In this document: in pieces, positions 22,470 through 35,245 of the stretch
How positions within the stretch are numbered: the first letter of the stretch is position 1
How the letters are laid out: every line of letters begins with the position of its first letter
NCBI GenBank assembly: GCA_034620365.1
Contig: JAQGEQ010000331.1
Location: 21,151-85,150 of the forward strand
Origin: Pegea sp. RAD2-039
Lineage: Eukaryota > Chordata > Thaliacea > Salpida > Salpidae
Reading direction: 5' to 3'
Length of the DNA: 64,000 nucleotides
The notes under the pieces: model-generated
Database searches by the model: none
Seen by the model: only the letters and a program-made list of their open reading frames with translations
What the model was told of the DNA's origin: nothing
Translations under genes and position numbers: made by a program

Positions 22470-24030
22470 AACTTAGGTTACATTTTAATTTTGTATATAA
22501 AGGTTATTAAGACAATAAATATAAAAAAACAAATTAATAGTTCAGTTTAAATTTTGTGGAAATTAAACAAGCTATCATTAAACTTAATTTTACAACAAAA
22601 ACTAAATAGTTAATTTTAATTTTCATTCTAAATTCAGTGAGTATTTTTCTCTAAAATTTCATTAAATTGGTTTTCAGTTGGTGACACTAAAAAGAAATTG
22701 AGTTATATACTGGTTACTAAACCCACTATTAATGTAAAAGTTAATAATTTTACTTCTGATTTAGGTACGTAATGCAGACTTCTCAAAGTTTTAGTGAAAA
22801 ATACTTCAAAAATAAATTTAAAAATCTCAAAAATACCTAACTCTATTAGAAACTAAATACTCATGCAAATATTTCTGGCAAAAACATATTTGATTTTAAC
22901 TCGATTCCTATTAATATTCCTTCAATGGATTTATTATTCCTTAAATATCTTTGTAAATTCCTTACTTATATTTTATAAAACTGATGAATAAATAATCTAA
23001 TATTTAATTAACTAAATCATGAATTAAATAACAAAAACATATACACCTATATGTTTATACAAAAACATATTTACAAAGCCTTGTGAACAAACTGAGATTT
23101 ACTATTTGAAGATCTTTTTTTAACCTCATATTCCTTATGATTAAGTTCTTATGCTTCGTTCGAAAGTTCTCAATTAAAACTAAATAGGACTAAGGCTTCC
23201 TGATTTTTTTTAAAGGTTGTATCTTTTAAAATTCACCTTTTTTATTGAATTTCTTTTTAGTGAACTAGTTCAGTTTTATTACTTAATTCAGTAACTAAAT
23301 AAAACTTACTTAGTTGAAAAATGATTAATTAATTAAAAATGATTAATTTATAAAAAAATTATTTAATTAAAAAATAGTTAATTGAATAAAAATGATTAAT
23401 TTATGGAAGAAAATAATTAATCATTAATTAAAAAAATAATTACTTAAAACTTCTACCTTATAGTTACTAAAATATTCAAGAAATAAAAAGTAAAATTGTT
23501 CTAATAACATCTTTGTTAATTCAGTAACTAAATAAACAAAAAAATTTATATTAATTACAAACTGTTTTTAATGAATTCTTGTTTACTAATTATGTAACTA
23601 CTACTTGTTACTGAATTTTTTACATTTGTCTATCTTGAATTATCAAATTCTTGTTAGTTCATATTTGTAATATAAAAGAATAAAAATTCAAATTTTTTAG
23701 ATGAGAGACAAAATGAAAATGACTAACAGTTATAGAATCAGTATTTTTTCTTCAAGTAGTTACATAGCTTCACAACTATTGGCTCCACTATATCTTAAGT
23801 TACATAAGTTTTATAATTCTTTTATTATTATATAACAAGTTACACAAGTAATACATAGGTAAATCAATAGCTAACTATGTTTCAATTTATTAATTATGTA
23901 ATATGCTAGTTTTTAATAACAATTTTAAAGTCTACAAAGAAAAGTTTTGATCAAACAAAGTTAAATAATCTTTTCAAAAAAAAATTTAATTTAATTCTTT
24001 TATAAATGAGTCGAAATTTTCTACACATTT
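22470..24030. other. A+T-rich spacer DNA, no gene
   Basis: Nothing coding is visible. At 23,310-23,450 an imperfect tandem of aatgattaatt-type words gives very low complexity. Confidence 0.55.
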
Positions 24031-24651
24031 TCAATAACCTTATAATATTGCTTTTATTAAACCATCTTAAGCATTAAATCTAAATCATAAATTGATGTTA
24101 ATTTAAATATAGAATTTTTTAAAAGTTAGAGAAATGAAATAAAAATTTAAAATAAATCATTTTTATTTGATTCAGATTTGTTTTTGTCATTTCGTATCTA
24201 CTGTTTTTACTTTGAACCGAGTTAAGAAATCTGGTTTAATTTATAAATAAAACAAATATTAAACATTAAAAATGTAAATCACTTTCATTTTTACGTTTTA
24301 GCTTATTCAGTTGTTTTGTCGGTGTACTTACTAATCACTGTAAACGTTCAGAATTTGAAATACATTAAGTAATTAAATGTTTAAATCTAGCTGTTGTAAG
24401 TTGTTAAAAATACCAAAATTCACAAATTTATTCTGTTTTTTTTCAGACTATTTAATAAGATGTTAGTCGTGTACTGACATAAAAGTAATTGTTTAACTTT
24501 TTAATTTTCTATACATCAATAAAACTTTCTGAACCTGCTTTTAGCACTGTTTGAGCACATTTTTTTAATCATTGAAACAACTTGAAATTATCAACAAACT
24601 AATATTTTTATATGAACTATTTATTTGTAAATTATTTGGTAACTCAAGTAC

Positions 24652-24700
24652 GCTCGGTTAGCTGAGTCGGTAGATTGTCTTAAATTTAGCGGTTCCCTCA
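24652..24700 (+). pseudogene. tRNA-Lys relic, 5' part
   Basis: GCTCGGTTAGCTGAGTCGGT matches the acceptor strand and D arm of the tRNA-Lys at 21,188 with two changes. The anticodon arm is then unrecognisable, and only a GCGGTTCCCTC-like trace of the T arm remains. It has the same orientation as the left-arm tRNA and supports the spacer being an old direct duplicate. Confidence 0.65.
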
Positions 24701-25003
24701 ATTCTGTTTTACTTCTAAAGGTTAAATCAAAATTAGCAAATAATCCAAATATATACCCAAATAAAATTGATTCCAAACTAAAATCTGATATTTCTTTTGA
24801 AATAAGATTTCCATCTCAGGATAAAAGGTATTTTAGTCAGTTGAAAGAAACTCTTGATATAGATTTATTACAAAAATTATAAATTGATAATTTTGAATTT
24901 TAAAAATCTTTAAAGTTTTATGATTTATTCTTGTTTCTCATTATTCTTATTTAATTTAGCTTTATTAATTATGATTAGTTAGGAGTTTTATTAAGTTTAA
25001 AAC

Positions 25004-25018
25004 TATCGGGCGGCTTTT
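25004..25018 (+). pseudogene. tRNA-Lys 3' end relic
   Basis: ATCGGGCGGCTTTT reproduces the 3' acceptor strand, discriminator base and immediate downstream bases of the right-arm tRNA-Lys. It is isolated, 0.3 kb past the 5' relic, as if the pseudogene had been split by inserted DNA or came from a second copy. Confidence 0.45.
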
Positions 25019-25019
25019 A

Positions 25020-26259
25020 TTGGTTATTTAAAATAAAAAATAAATATTTGAAATATCAAAAACTTAATTCAGACTAAAAAATACTTTTTTAGTAAAACTA
25101 ATATTAAAGAAAATCAATCGTTGAGTAAAATTTGATAAATTAAACACTTTTTTATTTCACAATGAAACTCTTTTCACCCTGAAATTAACTATTGTAAAAT
25201 ATTAATAATTAAATATAATGTTTTTTCAACTTGCTAGGCAAGATATGTATAAAGCTAAACAATTGTTAAATCCTGAATATGTATTTTCGATTGAAATAAT
25301 GGTTTTGAAAAGATTATATTAATTTGTTTTTAGTAATTTTTAAAATCTTTTTTAATTTTTTTTACACAGTTGATAAAATGATTGTAAGAGATAGAATATT
25401 ACTTTTATACAACTTTTTTTGTGAAATTGATTATAACACCTTTTCATAAATCCAAAGTGAGATCTAATTTATTTACAAAACAAAGTCTTACATTACTGCT
25501 AGGTATATAAGCTAAAAAGTATTGGAAATTGAGTAATAAGGTCTATAAAAGCAAAAAAAAAATGTCTGAGTTCAATCAAAAACAAAAAGAATTAGAATTT
25601 TATTGAGTTTTAAAAAAGTTCAGTAAATGAAAGAAAGGTTAGAAAAATTCTATTTAAATTAGTAAAATTATTATCCATAATTTTATTTAATCAGAATAAC
25701 TTCAATAATGTTTTTCAATTTTAAAATATTTTTATTTAATTATTTCATCAAGTAGTTTAGCAGTAAAGTTTTTTTATGATTAAATTTAGATTGTTTAAAC
25801 TAATGTTTAATATTTTTCACTATTCAAAGCTGTATTTTTACTTTCCTATACTTTTTAAGTACTTATAATAGATGAGATAAGAAGAAAAACTTCTTTATCT
25901 TTTGGATTTTTAAACTTTTAAATCAGTTTGTAAGATAGATAAATAAAAAAGTTTTATTTATATGCATTTAGAAATATTTGATCTATACTATAAATTTGTG
26001 AAGAATGTATTTTAGCGAGAGGTGTTCTTCACGTACGGCTCTTTGCGCTTATTGTTATAAACCAAAAACTATTATTATATTCAGTAGATTATCAAGATTT
26101 TAATAGATTGTATCATTTTATATCAATATATTGGAAGCTTGTAGCTAAAATATTTTATATAAAGTAAAATATGAGGAAAGGTTTAACCAGAAATAAAATG
26201 AAATGTTATTTTTTTAGATTTCTTAATAACTTTGGTAGATATTTTGTAAGAATTTAAAA
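25020..26259. other. A+T-rich DNA upstream of Ser-Gly gene
   Basis: No coding sequence recognised. A small GC-richer patch (about 26,013-26,050) and a tttttttag acceptor-like site at about 26,210, 40-50 bp before the ATG, could belong to a 5' leader or trans-splice site. This is speculative. Confidence 0.4.
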
Positions 26260-26858
26260 ATGAAAACTTTTTTGAAAATCCTGATTGTCTTGGAGCTTGT
26301 GTTGATCTTTCACACAGAAGAATCTGTTTCTGACCAAGTGGTAAGTTCTCTGGCTCTTTAAAATATTAAATTTTAATGTAAATAGTAAGTTGTTAGCTAA
26401 TTTCGATTCTGTAATTTAAGAAGAAAGATGGAAGAGACAAACGTTCTTTAAAAACAATTGACTCATATTTATCATATCATGGAGATGATTTATCTGGATC
26501 AGGAGATGATTTCTCAGGGTCAGGAGATGGTTTCTCTGGTTATGGAGATGATTTATCCGGTTCAGGATTTAATAAAATAATTAATTTTGGAGATGATGAA
26601 GATTATTTTATTGGTTCAGGAGAAAAAGAAGTTTCTAATAATGTTCAGTCAACAGATTCAAAAAATTCTAAAATTACTTCAACATCAAAAGACAAACAAA
26701 CTTTTACATCGACAAAACCTACTAAAAGTGAAACTAAAACAACTACTGCTGGAAGCTCTTCCATTTCTTCAAAATCTTATTTAGTTTTTCTATCGTTTCT
26801 TATTATGTTTCTATTTCCGATTATCTTTCATTTTTTAGCTTCTACTTCTAATCTTTAA
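26260..26858 (+). CDS. Secreted Ser-Gly proteoglycan-like protein
   Basis: Two exons (26,260-26,340 and 26,421-26,858) joined in phase 0 by a GTAAGT...taag intron of 80 bp give 172 residues. Residues 1-18 form a signal peptide (MKTFLKILIVLELVLIF). RDKR at 32-35 resembles a furin-type site. Residues 48-77 are tandem acidic Ser-Gly repeats (DLSGSGDD, FSGSGDG, DLSGSG), the usual context for chondroitin or heparan sulfate attachment. A Thr/Ser/Lys stem (100-145) leads to a hydrophobic C-terminus (147-167), likely a GPI signal or membrane anchor. It lacks Cys and any globular domain. Function is inferred as a small cell-surface proteoglycan. Only exon 2 from about codon 69 onward lies inside the palindrome. 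Confidence 0.75.
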
Positions 26859-27636
26859 AATCTATAATTGACCAGTCTGAAAATAATGTATCTTGTAAAT
26901 ATTTAATAAGTTTGTTCAATCTACATTTTGAAATATTTGATTATCTTGATATAAAGCATAAACTAAACTAATAATTTTAGTTATCATGTATTTTACAGTA
27001 AAAAAATTATTCTTTTTTAAAACATTACTCTATCCTATTCTTATATTTTGTATATATTTTTGTGTATTTTAAATTCATTCATTTAAAAAATAAACAATAA
27101 GAATTAATTAAGATAGTACCATTATTATGCAATGATTTTTAAATCTTTTTGAAAGGCTGATTTTAAAACAACTTTTCTAAAAAAATGTTTTCTCATTTTT
27201 TTGTAATTAATAAATGTTAATTCTCCTTGAAATTTAAATAACATATTATTTGGTTATTAGCTTCTTATTTACTTATTTACTCTAAATTAACAACTTTCAT
27301 CGATAATTATTATAAGTCCAAGACTTCAAATTTTCTTATTAAATTAATCTAAAATGTTGAATATTTAAAATATAAAAATTACTTCTATATTATCAAACTT
27401 AAAATAATATAAAGATAATTAAAAAGTATGCAGGCCTAAAATAAGTCAGTTGTATTATAGATTAATATAGATTATAAATCAAGTGCTTGTTCGAACTTAG
27501 TAAATTTAAAATGGTAATTTGTTGTAAATATCTCCTTTTTACTAAAAACTATTTTTACTTTTGGAGATTTGGAATAAATTTTACTATTTTAATATTTACT
27601 AGTTTTCATTAATTTTTAAATTACTAAAATTAAAGC

Positions 27637-27709
27637 CGCCCGATGAGGGACTTGAACCCGCGACCGTTGGATTAAAAGTCCAACGCTCTACCGACTGAGC
27701 TAACCGGGC
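27637..27709 (-). tRNA. tRNA-Lys (TTT), right copy
   Basis: Mirror copy of the left tRNA with the same anticodon TTT and A/B boxes. The acceptor 3' strand is ATCGGGC, which pairs fully (one G-T) with GCCCGGT, so this is the better candidate for a working gene. It shares the single T-stem mismatch with the left copy. Confidence 0.93.
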
Positions 27710-27939
27710 TTATAAACTAAGAACAGAAATTGATTTTTGATTTTCCCATTACTTTATTAGATGTTTGTTAAGTTGTTTAATAATTGTTTAGTAATTTTAA
27801 AGTTGTTAAATCATTCTCTTGTTATTTTTAAAGATAATTAAAAAATCTGCCTGTCTAAAAACGACAGTTGTAAAAGTCATTTGTATTCATAAACTATAAA
27901 TATCAGCTAATTGAAGTTGATACAAAAAGTTGAGTTTTT

Positions 27940-28115
27940 ATTGAGCTTGTTAAATGTCAGTTTTAAAAAACCTTTGACCATCAAGCACACACTTAATTGC
28001 TAGTTATTTCACTTCTTAATTTAGTTTTGATCTTGACTTGTGCTTTACATGAAACTTAAGCCAAATGTTCTTGTGTTGATGATAAAAACTCTTATCAAGA
28101 TACTATGAGTTTGAA
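27940..28115 (+). repeat. Dispersed ~180-bp element, copy 2
   Basis: Mirror of 20,790-20,960. Conserved words include gagcttgtt near the start and cttgtgttgatgataaaaac near the end. Confidence 0.5.
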
Positions 28116-28729
28116 AATATAGATATTAGTATAAACTTGTTAGAAAAACACTGAATAACGTGTAAAGTTGTTTGAAAAAGTAATGTTATAACTTTATTTA
28201 TTATAGAAAAATCTATTTGATTGTGAAATAAAATGACTAACAGTCCATAAACTTACAAATCTAAGATTACAATTTTCAGAGACGTTTTAAAAGGAAGTTT
28301 ATTTTGTAGGTAGCTTCAACTACCAAGTTATCAGAGTCTTATTGATAAGGTAAATTAACAACTGCTAAACGAAGGTTAGAAACGTTCTAACATTATTTTT
28401 TTTTAAAGAAAACTCAACAAAACATTTAGTATAATCTGCTGAATAAGCTTTCACCTTTAGAAATAGTATATATATATCAAACAGAATAATTTTCTGACTT
28501 TGTTTTTCAAACAACTTTCAACAACTAAAATTAATTTGACAATTTCTTTGAAGAATATCAAATTCTGTAAATTTATAATTAGCACCAGACCTTAAGAAAT
28601 TTAATTAGATTATAATTAGTTATAATTGGTTAGATTAAAGCTATCAACTCTAAGAAAGAAGTCTAAGAATTAAATTGAAGTTATTTATTTAAATTTTATG
28701 ATAAAAGAAGTTTTTTAAATCAATTCAAA

Positions 28730-28760
28730 ATAAAAACCGTAGATACAAAATCACAAAAAA
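28730..28760. other. Empty site for the left-arm 1.15 kb segment
   Basis: Here the sequence passes directly from the counterpart of 20,165 to that of 19,010 across a single tttttattttgaat-containing word (read on the minus strand). This marks where the left arm carries extra DNA. Confidence 0.6.
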
Positions 28761-30320
28761 ATCTTAATCAAGAAAAAATTAATTTATTTCTGAAACATTT
28801 TAGAACTTAATATTTAAATTTTTATCAATAACTATTTAGGATCTAGATTTAAAGCTTGAGATAGTGTAGTAACAATAATATAAGAAATTTATAAAAAATA
28901 ATGAAACTATTGTATAAGTCTTGAATCATTTATGACTCATTTAGAAGCTTCAGTACAATATTACATTTATGTTTTCTGTCTTACTATCATTTATATATTT
29001 GAAAAATCTAAAATCTAAATATTAAAATAAACATTAAATTTATAATATATACAACACATTGATAATATACAAAGTTGTTTTATTTTTAGGTAGTACACAC
29101 ATATATTGCACAACAATTGATATTACCCTTAAAGTTTATCTTACTTCTTTCTTACTCAAACTTAAAGTTATATTGAGTTGTCAGAAGAACAAATAATTAT
29201 CGAATTTTAAAACAAATCTATCGAGAAATCACATTCATTATTTTCAGAAATGATTGATAAATAAGATCTCATAGTCCATATTGATCAGACATTAGGAAAG
29301 GTTATTTTAGTTTTAGTGGTAGGGGTTTCAGTTTATTGAAAGGTTGAAACAACTGTCGATAGCTCTTTTTGTTTAGATTGAAACCTTGATTAAACTCCAA
29401 AAAAGTCAAACAGCTTTACTAGTAATTACCATTTATAAATGAACTTTTATAAGAATTTGGTTAAACTGTATTGCTTCTAATATTTTGTTAATATTTTTCA
29501 GTAAATGCAGAGAAAACGACATTAGATGATTATATAACATTTAAAGTAAGTTTTGTTGCACTGATATAAGCTACATTTGTTGTAGATTTAATTTATATCT
29601 TTAACAAAAATGCAAATAGTAAACTAAATGCAATTAAACATTTTAATTTTTTTTGATGTTATTAAATCAGCTGAATAAATACGGATTTATTTTGTCAGTT
29701 ATGAGCTGTGATTGGACGAAATTTTCATCAAAATATTTCAAAGAGATTAGTTGCTAAGGTATCTGATCTGATCATTAGTAATTTAAAACAATTCAATCTT
29801 TTGGAGTTTCTTACACAATCATTGATCTTTTAACAAACTTAAAACCAAAGTCACAGATCTTTTTTGATAAGTCATCTTAATCTTCTAATTATCGTCTTTT
29901 AATCTCCATTTTTTGAATTATATTTGTTCGAAAGACTCATCCAAGTTTTTTATCGTTAAAGAGCTTAAAATTGTTCAAAAATTTAATTAGAAGATCATCG
30001 ATCTTTCAAAAAACTTAAATACACGATCTTTTAAATAAGTTATCTTCATCTCTAATCAACTTCTTCTAATCTTTACCTTTTTGTCTTTATCATTTAGTCT
30101 TTAGCACTTAATCTTGCTACTCTAAACTTCATCTCCTAATTATCACCATCTAATCCTCATTTCTTAGTCCTAATCTTCTAATCCTTATCTTCTAATTTTC
30201 AATTTCAAAACTTAATCAATATTCTCCTGTTTGACTTTTCGAGTAAGCACAAAAGATAACGAAGCATTGGAATTAGTGTTACTATCTGTATTCAAGTTTG
30301 AATCAATATTTCTTTTGATA

Positions 30321-31845
30321 TTAAGACACAGGAAATTCTTCAGCCCTCACTTCAGATGAAGATGAGGAAGCTTCATCAGGATCTGCTCCTTTTTTTGAGT
30401 CATTTGTTTTCATCATGTTCATTAACTTCTTATTTTCTTTTGATTGTTCAAAATCCAAATGAAATTCTGTAAAGTATAAATTTGATAAACAGATCCTAAT
30501 GCAGAAAGACATCAACTCACGTGATGAGGGTTTCTCTTCGGTAATGGTGTCCAGCTGGGGTGGAAGAGGGACATTTTTAATGTCTGCAGAATCTTCATCC
30601 AAATCAATTGTCGACCAGCAGTTGAAAATTTCAACGACATCTTCAGCACTAAGTTCGAATGATGAAGAAATTTTTTCGATGCTAGAAAATTTATTGGATT
30701 CATGTCGATGAAGTAAATACTCCTTCATTAAACTCTGCAAATGTTAAATTTCATTTTCAATTACAAACTTTTTATTAAAGATTCATACAGACTCCTCATC
30801 ACCTTCAATCACTAGCATCTAATTTTCTAAAATTTTTTATAAAAATAAGAACAGCTGAGTGTTTGAGGCTGAGGAGGTTTCATAAGATAAGGTGCTAATG
30901 TGTATAAATTGACTGTTTACTAAATTGTTGAAAACAACATTTGATCTATTTGCAAAAATTTGTTGGCAGTTGATTCCCAAATATAATACAGTATCAAGAA
31001 CCAAACATAAAAATAGAAGGACATCATAAGGTTCTAATTGTTTAGAATAGAAAATTAACTTTGTATAATTTATGAAACTTCTCAAATGCACTAGTGAAAG
31101 AAGAAGCCTTGAAACTAAATCAAGTTAAAGTATAGAAAGTTAATCAAAGTATAAAAGAAGTTTTAATCATTAACATTTGATTATTTGAATTTATTTCTTA
31201 ATATACAATTTTGTTAAATTGATAAATTGATGAGATACTGACCGTCTCAAGTTGACTCTCGTCAATTTTGAAAATCATGTTGTCAGCTCTGATCTTCACA
31301 CAAAGAACTTCTAAAGCTTTTTGTGAAATTCGAAACAAAGATGATAGTGAATTTATAATGTCGCCTTTTAAATATGAATGGTTTTCAATCAAACCAGATA
31401 AAACCTGAAAAAAAATTCGTTAACTTCAAAAGCATAGAAAATTGTTATCTCACTGTTTCAACTCCTTGTTGTCTATTCTTCCAATCAAACCATTTCAGTA
31501 TGATTTCAGAAGACAAACCAGTTTCCATTTGAAGCTCATCAAATTCTGAATTAACCAGCAGATGCTCAGATGCCCAAGATTTTTCAAGAATTTCAGCAAC
31601 CTTCTTCCTTGAATGCAAGTTCTGGATGTATGATTCTCCTAAAAAAAACATTTTAAATTTTTGCTTTTAGGAAATGTTTTGTCACCTATCATTCTCTTCT
31701 GGAAAATCTTCAAGTCCTCACCCATATACATCAGATAATGAGGAGCTAGTCTAGGAGGACATTCTATTGGCCATATATTGGCCAGATTAGCCAACATCAA
31801 TTCATCTTTTGTATGTTGAATTACATCGGACATTGTTACGCTCAT
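30321..31845 (-). CDS. Multi-homeodomain-like protein, five exons, right copy
   Basis: Exons on the minus strand: 31,686-31,845, 31,454-31,638, 31,243-31,404, 30,521-30,734 and 30,321-30,466. All splice sites are conserved with the left copy and the frame is intact to 288 residues. Replacements relative to the left copy are I151V, F175Y, R190K, L243H, S244L and T282A; exon 2, carrying the main homeodomain, is unchanged in protein. The alternative downstream acceptor of the last intron present on the left (tttcag) is destroyed here, which supports use of the upstream tttacag. As on the left, Trp replaces the usual recognition-helix Asn. Both copies look functional. Confidence 0.8.
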
Positions 31846-32814
31846 CTTAATTTTTTATTTAAATTTTACCTCTTAAGATTAAACTAAATTATAAAAAACA
31901 TTTATTTATATATAAAAATTGTTAAGGAATGATATTTATATAGTAATTAATTTGTATTAATTGTTTTAAAATAGTTCTTAGTTAGAATACACTTGAAAGT
32001 TTACTAAAATATTTCTTCTAATCAAACATAATGAAAGATAGAATAATATAATTATCTTCAGATATTAAAATATTATTTTATAAAAGTTAGTTAAAATTTA
32101 TAAAAGTTAATGAAATATTTTTTCATGATATAATATATTAAGAAAATACATAGAGTGGAAATTTAAATACAAATAAATTAAAACTTTTCACCATAATCAT
32201 GAATTAAATTAAAATTCTCTAAAATGTTAAATTTTAATTTACAAGCATTTTCTAAAACATTCAAAGTCAGTGAAACGTCAATTGGGCGAAAGTGACTTGT
32301 TAACAATAATCTTCAAAAAGTTTACGAAACATCTTTTGTTTTTTATTGGAAACTTTAACTTTAAGTATTTTATACAAAATTAAATTCTAAATTAGATCTG
32401 CTTATTGAGTTTTACGCAGTTATTTAACTGATAATTATCAATAAATGTGATTTTTATAATAATTTAATTTAAGATTTCAACTATACTAACTTAAAGTTTA
32501 TTTCAGTTTTAAACTGTATCTTTTCAGACTACTGATTTTTTTTTTAGAAAAATGTGTAGCTGCTTCTAGAGGTTTTTAATAGTTTTAACTGTTCTTTTTT
32601 ATGTAGCCTTTACAAGAATAAACTACAACCAGGTTAAAAGTCATCTTGTCACTTTAAGTCACTTCTCTGATCTCTTATAACTAAATTTCTTTTATGATCT
32701 TATAAATGAATTGAAGTATCAATAATAGCCTAAATGCTCTTTTAGTAAATACTTCTTTAAGCTCTTTAGCTCGCAGTCAAATTGATGTAATCGAGATCTA
32801 GACATCTTATGTTG
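31846..32814. other. Intergenic DNA upstream of right homeobox gene
   Basis: A+T-rich promoter-side DNA mirrored at 14.8-15.7 kb. No gene recognised. No defined promoter motif beyond A+T tracts. Confidence 0.5.
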
Positions 32815-33649
32815 GAGGAGGTATTTTCAGTTGTTTCTACAGATTTTAGAGTTTACAACAAGGAAAGTAACCAATAGCTTCATCTGATTTGTATGAAAAG
32901 CTCCTTGTTTTTGTATTTTACCTATCAATGTACTCTACCTACCATTCTATTTTGGTAGATAAAGTAATTATGTCTAAAGATGTATTTAAAAGTAGTCGAA
33001 AAGAAGCCTTTTTTAAAATCTATGTTTAAAATTTAAATTTATTTATTTTATTTATTTTATTCATAAATTTAGAAATTAATTTTTTGCAAAAGATCTCTTA
33101 TAATTATCTACTAGCATAAAACGTGTTTAAACTAAATAATTATTAATTACAAATCTAATTTTCCTAATAAAAATTTTACTATATATATTTATTACTACTA
33201 AATTCGTTAAAATACTCACTTTGTAATTATACCTAAGACTTTTCAAAACTAAAAAATTTTATTTTATAAATTTTAATTGTTAATAAAATTATTTAATAAA
33301 ACAAATATATGTATTTTTAAATGATCTTGCCGTCTCTGATATTACAAGTAATCCAACAGAAATTACTTATAGACGTTGAAACAACTGCAAGTTACAACTG
33401 AATTATTGCGCAGTTTTCTCATCTCAATCTTCATCCTATTTTTTAATCTTTGTCTTCATCTTTTGTTACTTTCTGATCCTCATTCTAATCTTTATCTTGA
33501 TCTTTGGTCACTTTTACATACCATTTTGAACAACGAATTTTCAATATTTTTGAAAGTAAATTTTAAACAAAGAATTTTCAATATTTTAAAAAATTAAAAT
33601 TTGAATAATGAATTGTAAGTTATTTTCAAAATTAAACCATACTTAGACA

Positions 33650-33800
33650 AATAATGGTTTGCTGCGTGCGACAACATCACCTATAGACAGTGCGGAACGA
33701 GTTTAAGGGCAACAACCTCGTAAGACTAAGATACCCTTAGAAGGGAATTGTAGTTCATCTCAAACATCAGAAAATCTACTCTGACATTATCTATTAAATA
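33650..33800. ncRNA. GC-richer conserved block, right copy 1
   Basis: Copy of the 13,670-13,835 block, reverse orientation. Core words such as catcacctatagacagtgcg and the CCCTT/AAGGG hairpin are conserved. Non-coding by frame inspection; RNA class unassigned. Confidence 0.35.
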
Positions 33801-35075
33801 TACCAGATACATCAGAAATCTTTTATATGTAAAAAACTCTTAAACTTATAAGAGATTTTTAAACAGTTAAAGTGTTGAAAAAATGAAAAGTTGTTTTGAA
33901 AACGATCTAAAAACTAATAAATCATAATTTCAGCAGTTATGCTATTGAAATGTTGTTATCTGATAAAAGTATGATGTTTTTGTCAATTTCATTTGTAGCA
34001 TTAAAATCGCTTACTCGTATCGCAAGAATGAAGTTAATGATGAAAAATTTAATCAAGTGTGTTATATTTAAAGAATGAAATAAAAACATTTATTCCGTTA
34101 GAAGGAAAAGTCGATTTCCTCGTTTTTCAAATTGTTAAAATTAATGAAATTAGATTTCAGTCTTAAAAGTAGTCGAAGTCTTGAAATATTATAAAATTAT
34201 TTTTATACAAGTTTCGTACTTCCAACTGATTTCAAATGGTACAAAAACTAAAGTTTACGAAATTGATGCGCAGCGCTTCCCAATAGAGCTAAAATGATTA
34301 TCAAATTAAATCTATATAATTATTTTTGAAATTTTCTCTCAGACAACTTTTCTTGTTTTTAATTCATAGATTCTTATGCAACGGATATGTAGATTATTTG
34401 TAACTGAAAAGAGAATACAGTATTACTTTGTTAGAAGTGTTTTGAATTAAAATCTTTTAAAAATTGTTAGTTTTTTGTTACTTCAACTTGTTTAGATCTA
34501 TACATTTTTAAAAATCAAAAGTATAATCTTAAAAGCAATTAATAATATACTTCTAGGCCTTATTGATTTGATTCAAGCAAAGAAATGCTTTTCAACAATA
34601 CATTAAAATCAAAGTGACAAAGATAAAAAATAAAATTATGTATAAATAAATTTTCTGTTTTAATTAAAATTGTATTTTGATTTCAATAATTCTATTGATT
34701 TATTTAAATAAATGAGCTAAGAAATAAAGCTTTAACCGAAACTTAATACAAATAAATTTTTTTAACGAAACACCTTTTGTGAAAGGGAAGTTTCCAGCCT
34801 ACAGAAATACAATTTTGACGGAAATCTCTACCACAGAAAAAGGAAATCTAGTAGCTGGTAGTTTTAGTTATTGGTATAATTTATTTTATTTGGTTTTAAT
34901 TGTAGGTTTGTTTTTATAGTTAGAAAGTTAATTATTTTCGAAAGTTCTTGTTGAATTAAATTTTGTTGTTGTTGAAAATCTACATGTCTAAAAAACTTCA
35001 CTTGTAAGAGTCAGTTGTTTTTATAAACTATAAATATCAGGTAAGTGAAGTTGATACTATAAGTTTAGATTTTAG

Positions 35076-35245
35076 TGAGCTTGTTTAATGTCACTTTTAA
35101 GAAACCTTCGACTATCAAGCACAAACCTATTTGTTAATTAAGTCAATTCTTGATTTAGTTTTGATCTGGACTTGTGCTATACATGAAACTTAAGCCAAAT
35201 AATCTTGTGTTGATGATAAAAAACTCTTATTAAATACTATGAGCT
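35076..35245 (+). repeat. Dispersed ~180-bp element, copy 3
   Basis: Within part B of tandem unit 1. Closer to copy 4 than to copies 1-2. Confidence 0.5.

Larger units (their letters stand above)
22356..26534. other. Palindrome spacer: old diverged duplicate plus gene 5' end
   Basis: The spacer is not part of the mirror. Several stretches align in direct orientation with 18.6-21.3 kb: 22,380-22,470 with about 18,600-18,690; 24,030-24,240 with 18,840-19,010 continuing into about 20,165; 24,380-24,430 with about 20,360-20,430; and a tRNA relic at 24,652 with 21,188. The alignment is interrupted by unrelated A+T-rich sequence. From 26,260 the spacer holds the 5' part of the Ser-Gly gene. Confidence 0.7.

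Noticed and set aside
26587..26784. 65-residue ORF inside the Ser-Gly gene
   Set aside because: Out of frame with the signal-peptide exon; it is a shadow of exon 2.
33376..33597. 73-residue ORF in tandem unit 1
   Set aside because: Arises from the degenerate pyrimidine tract (tcttcatc-type words); not maintained in units 2 and 3.
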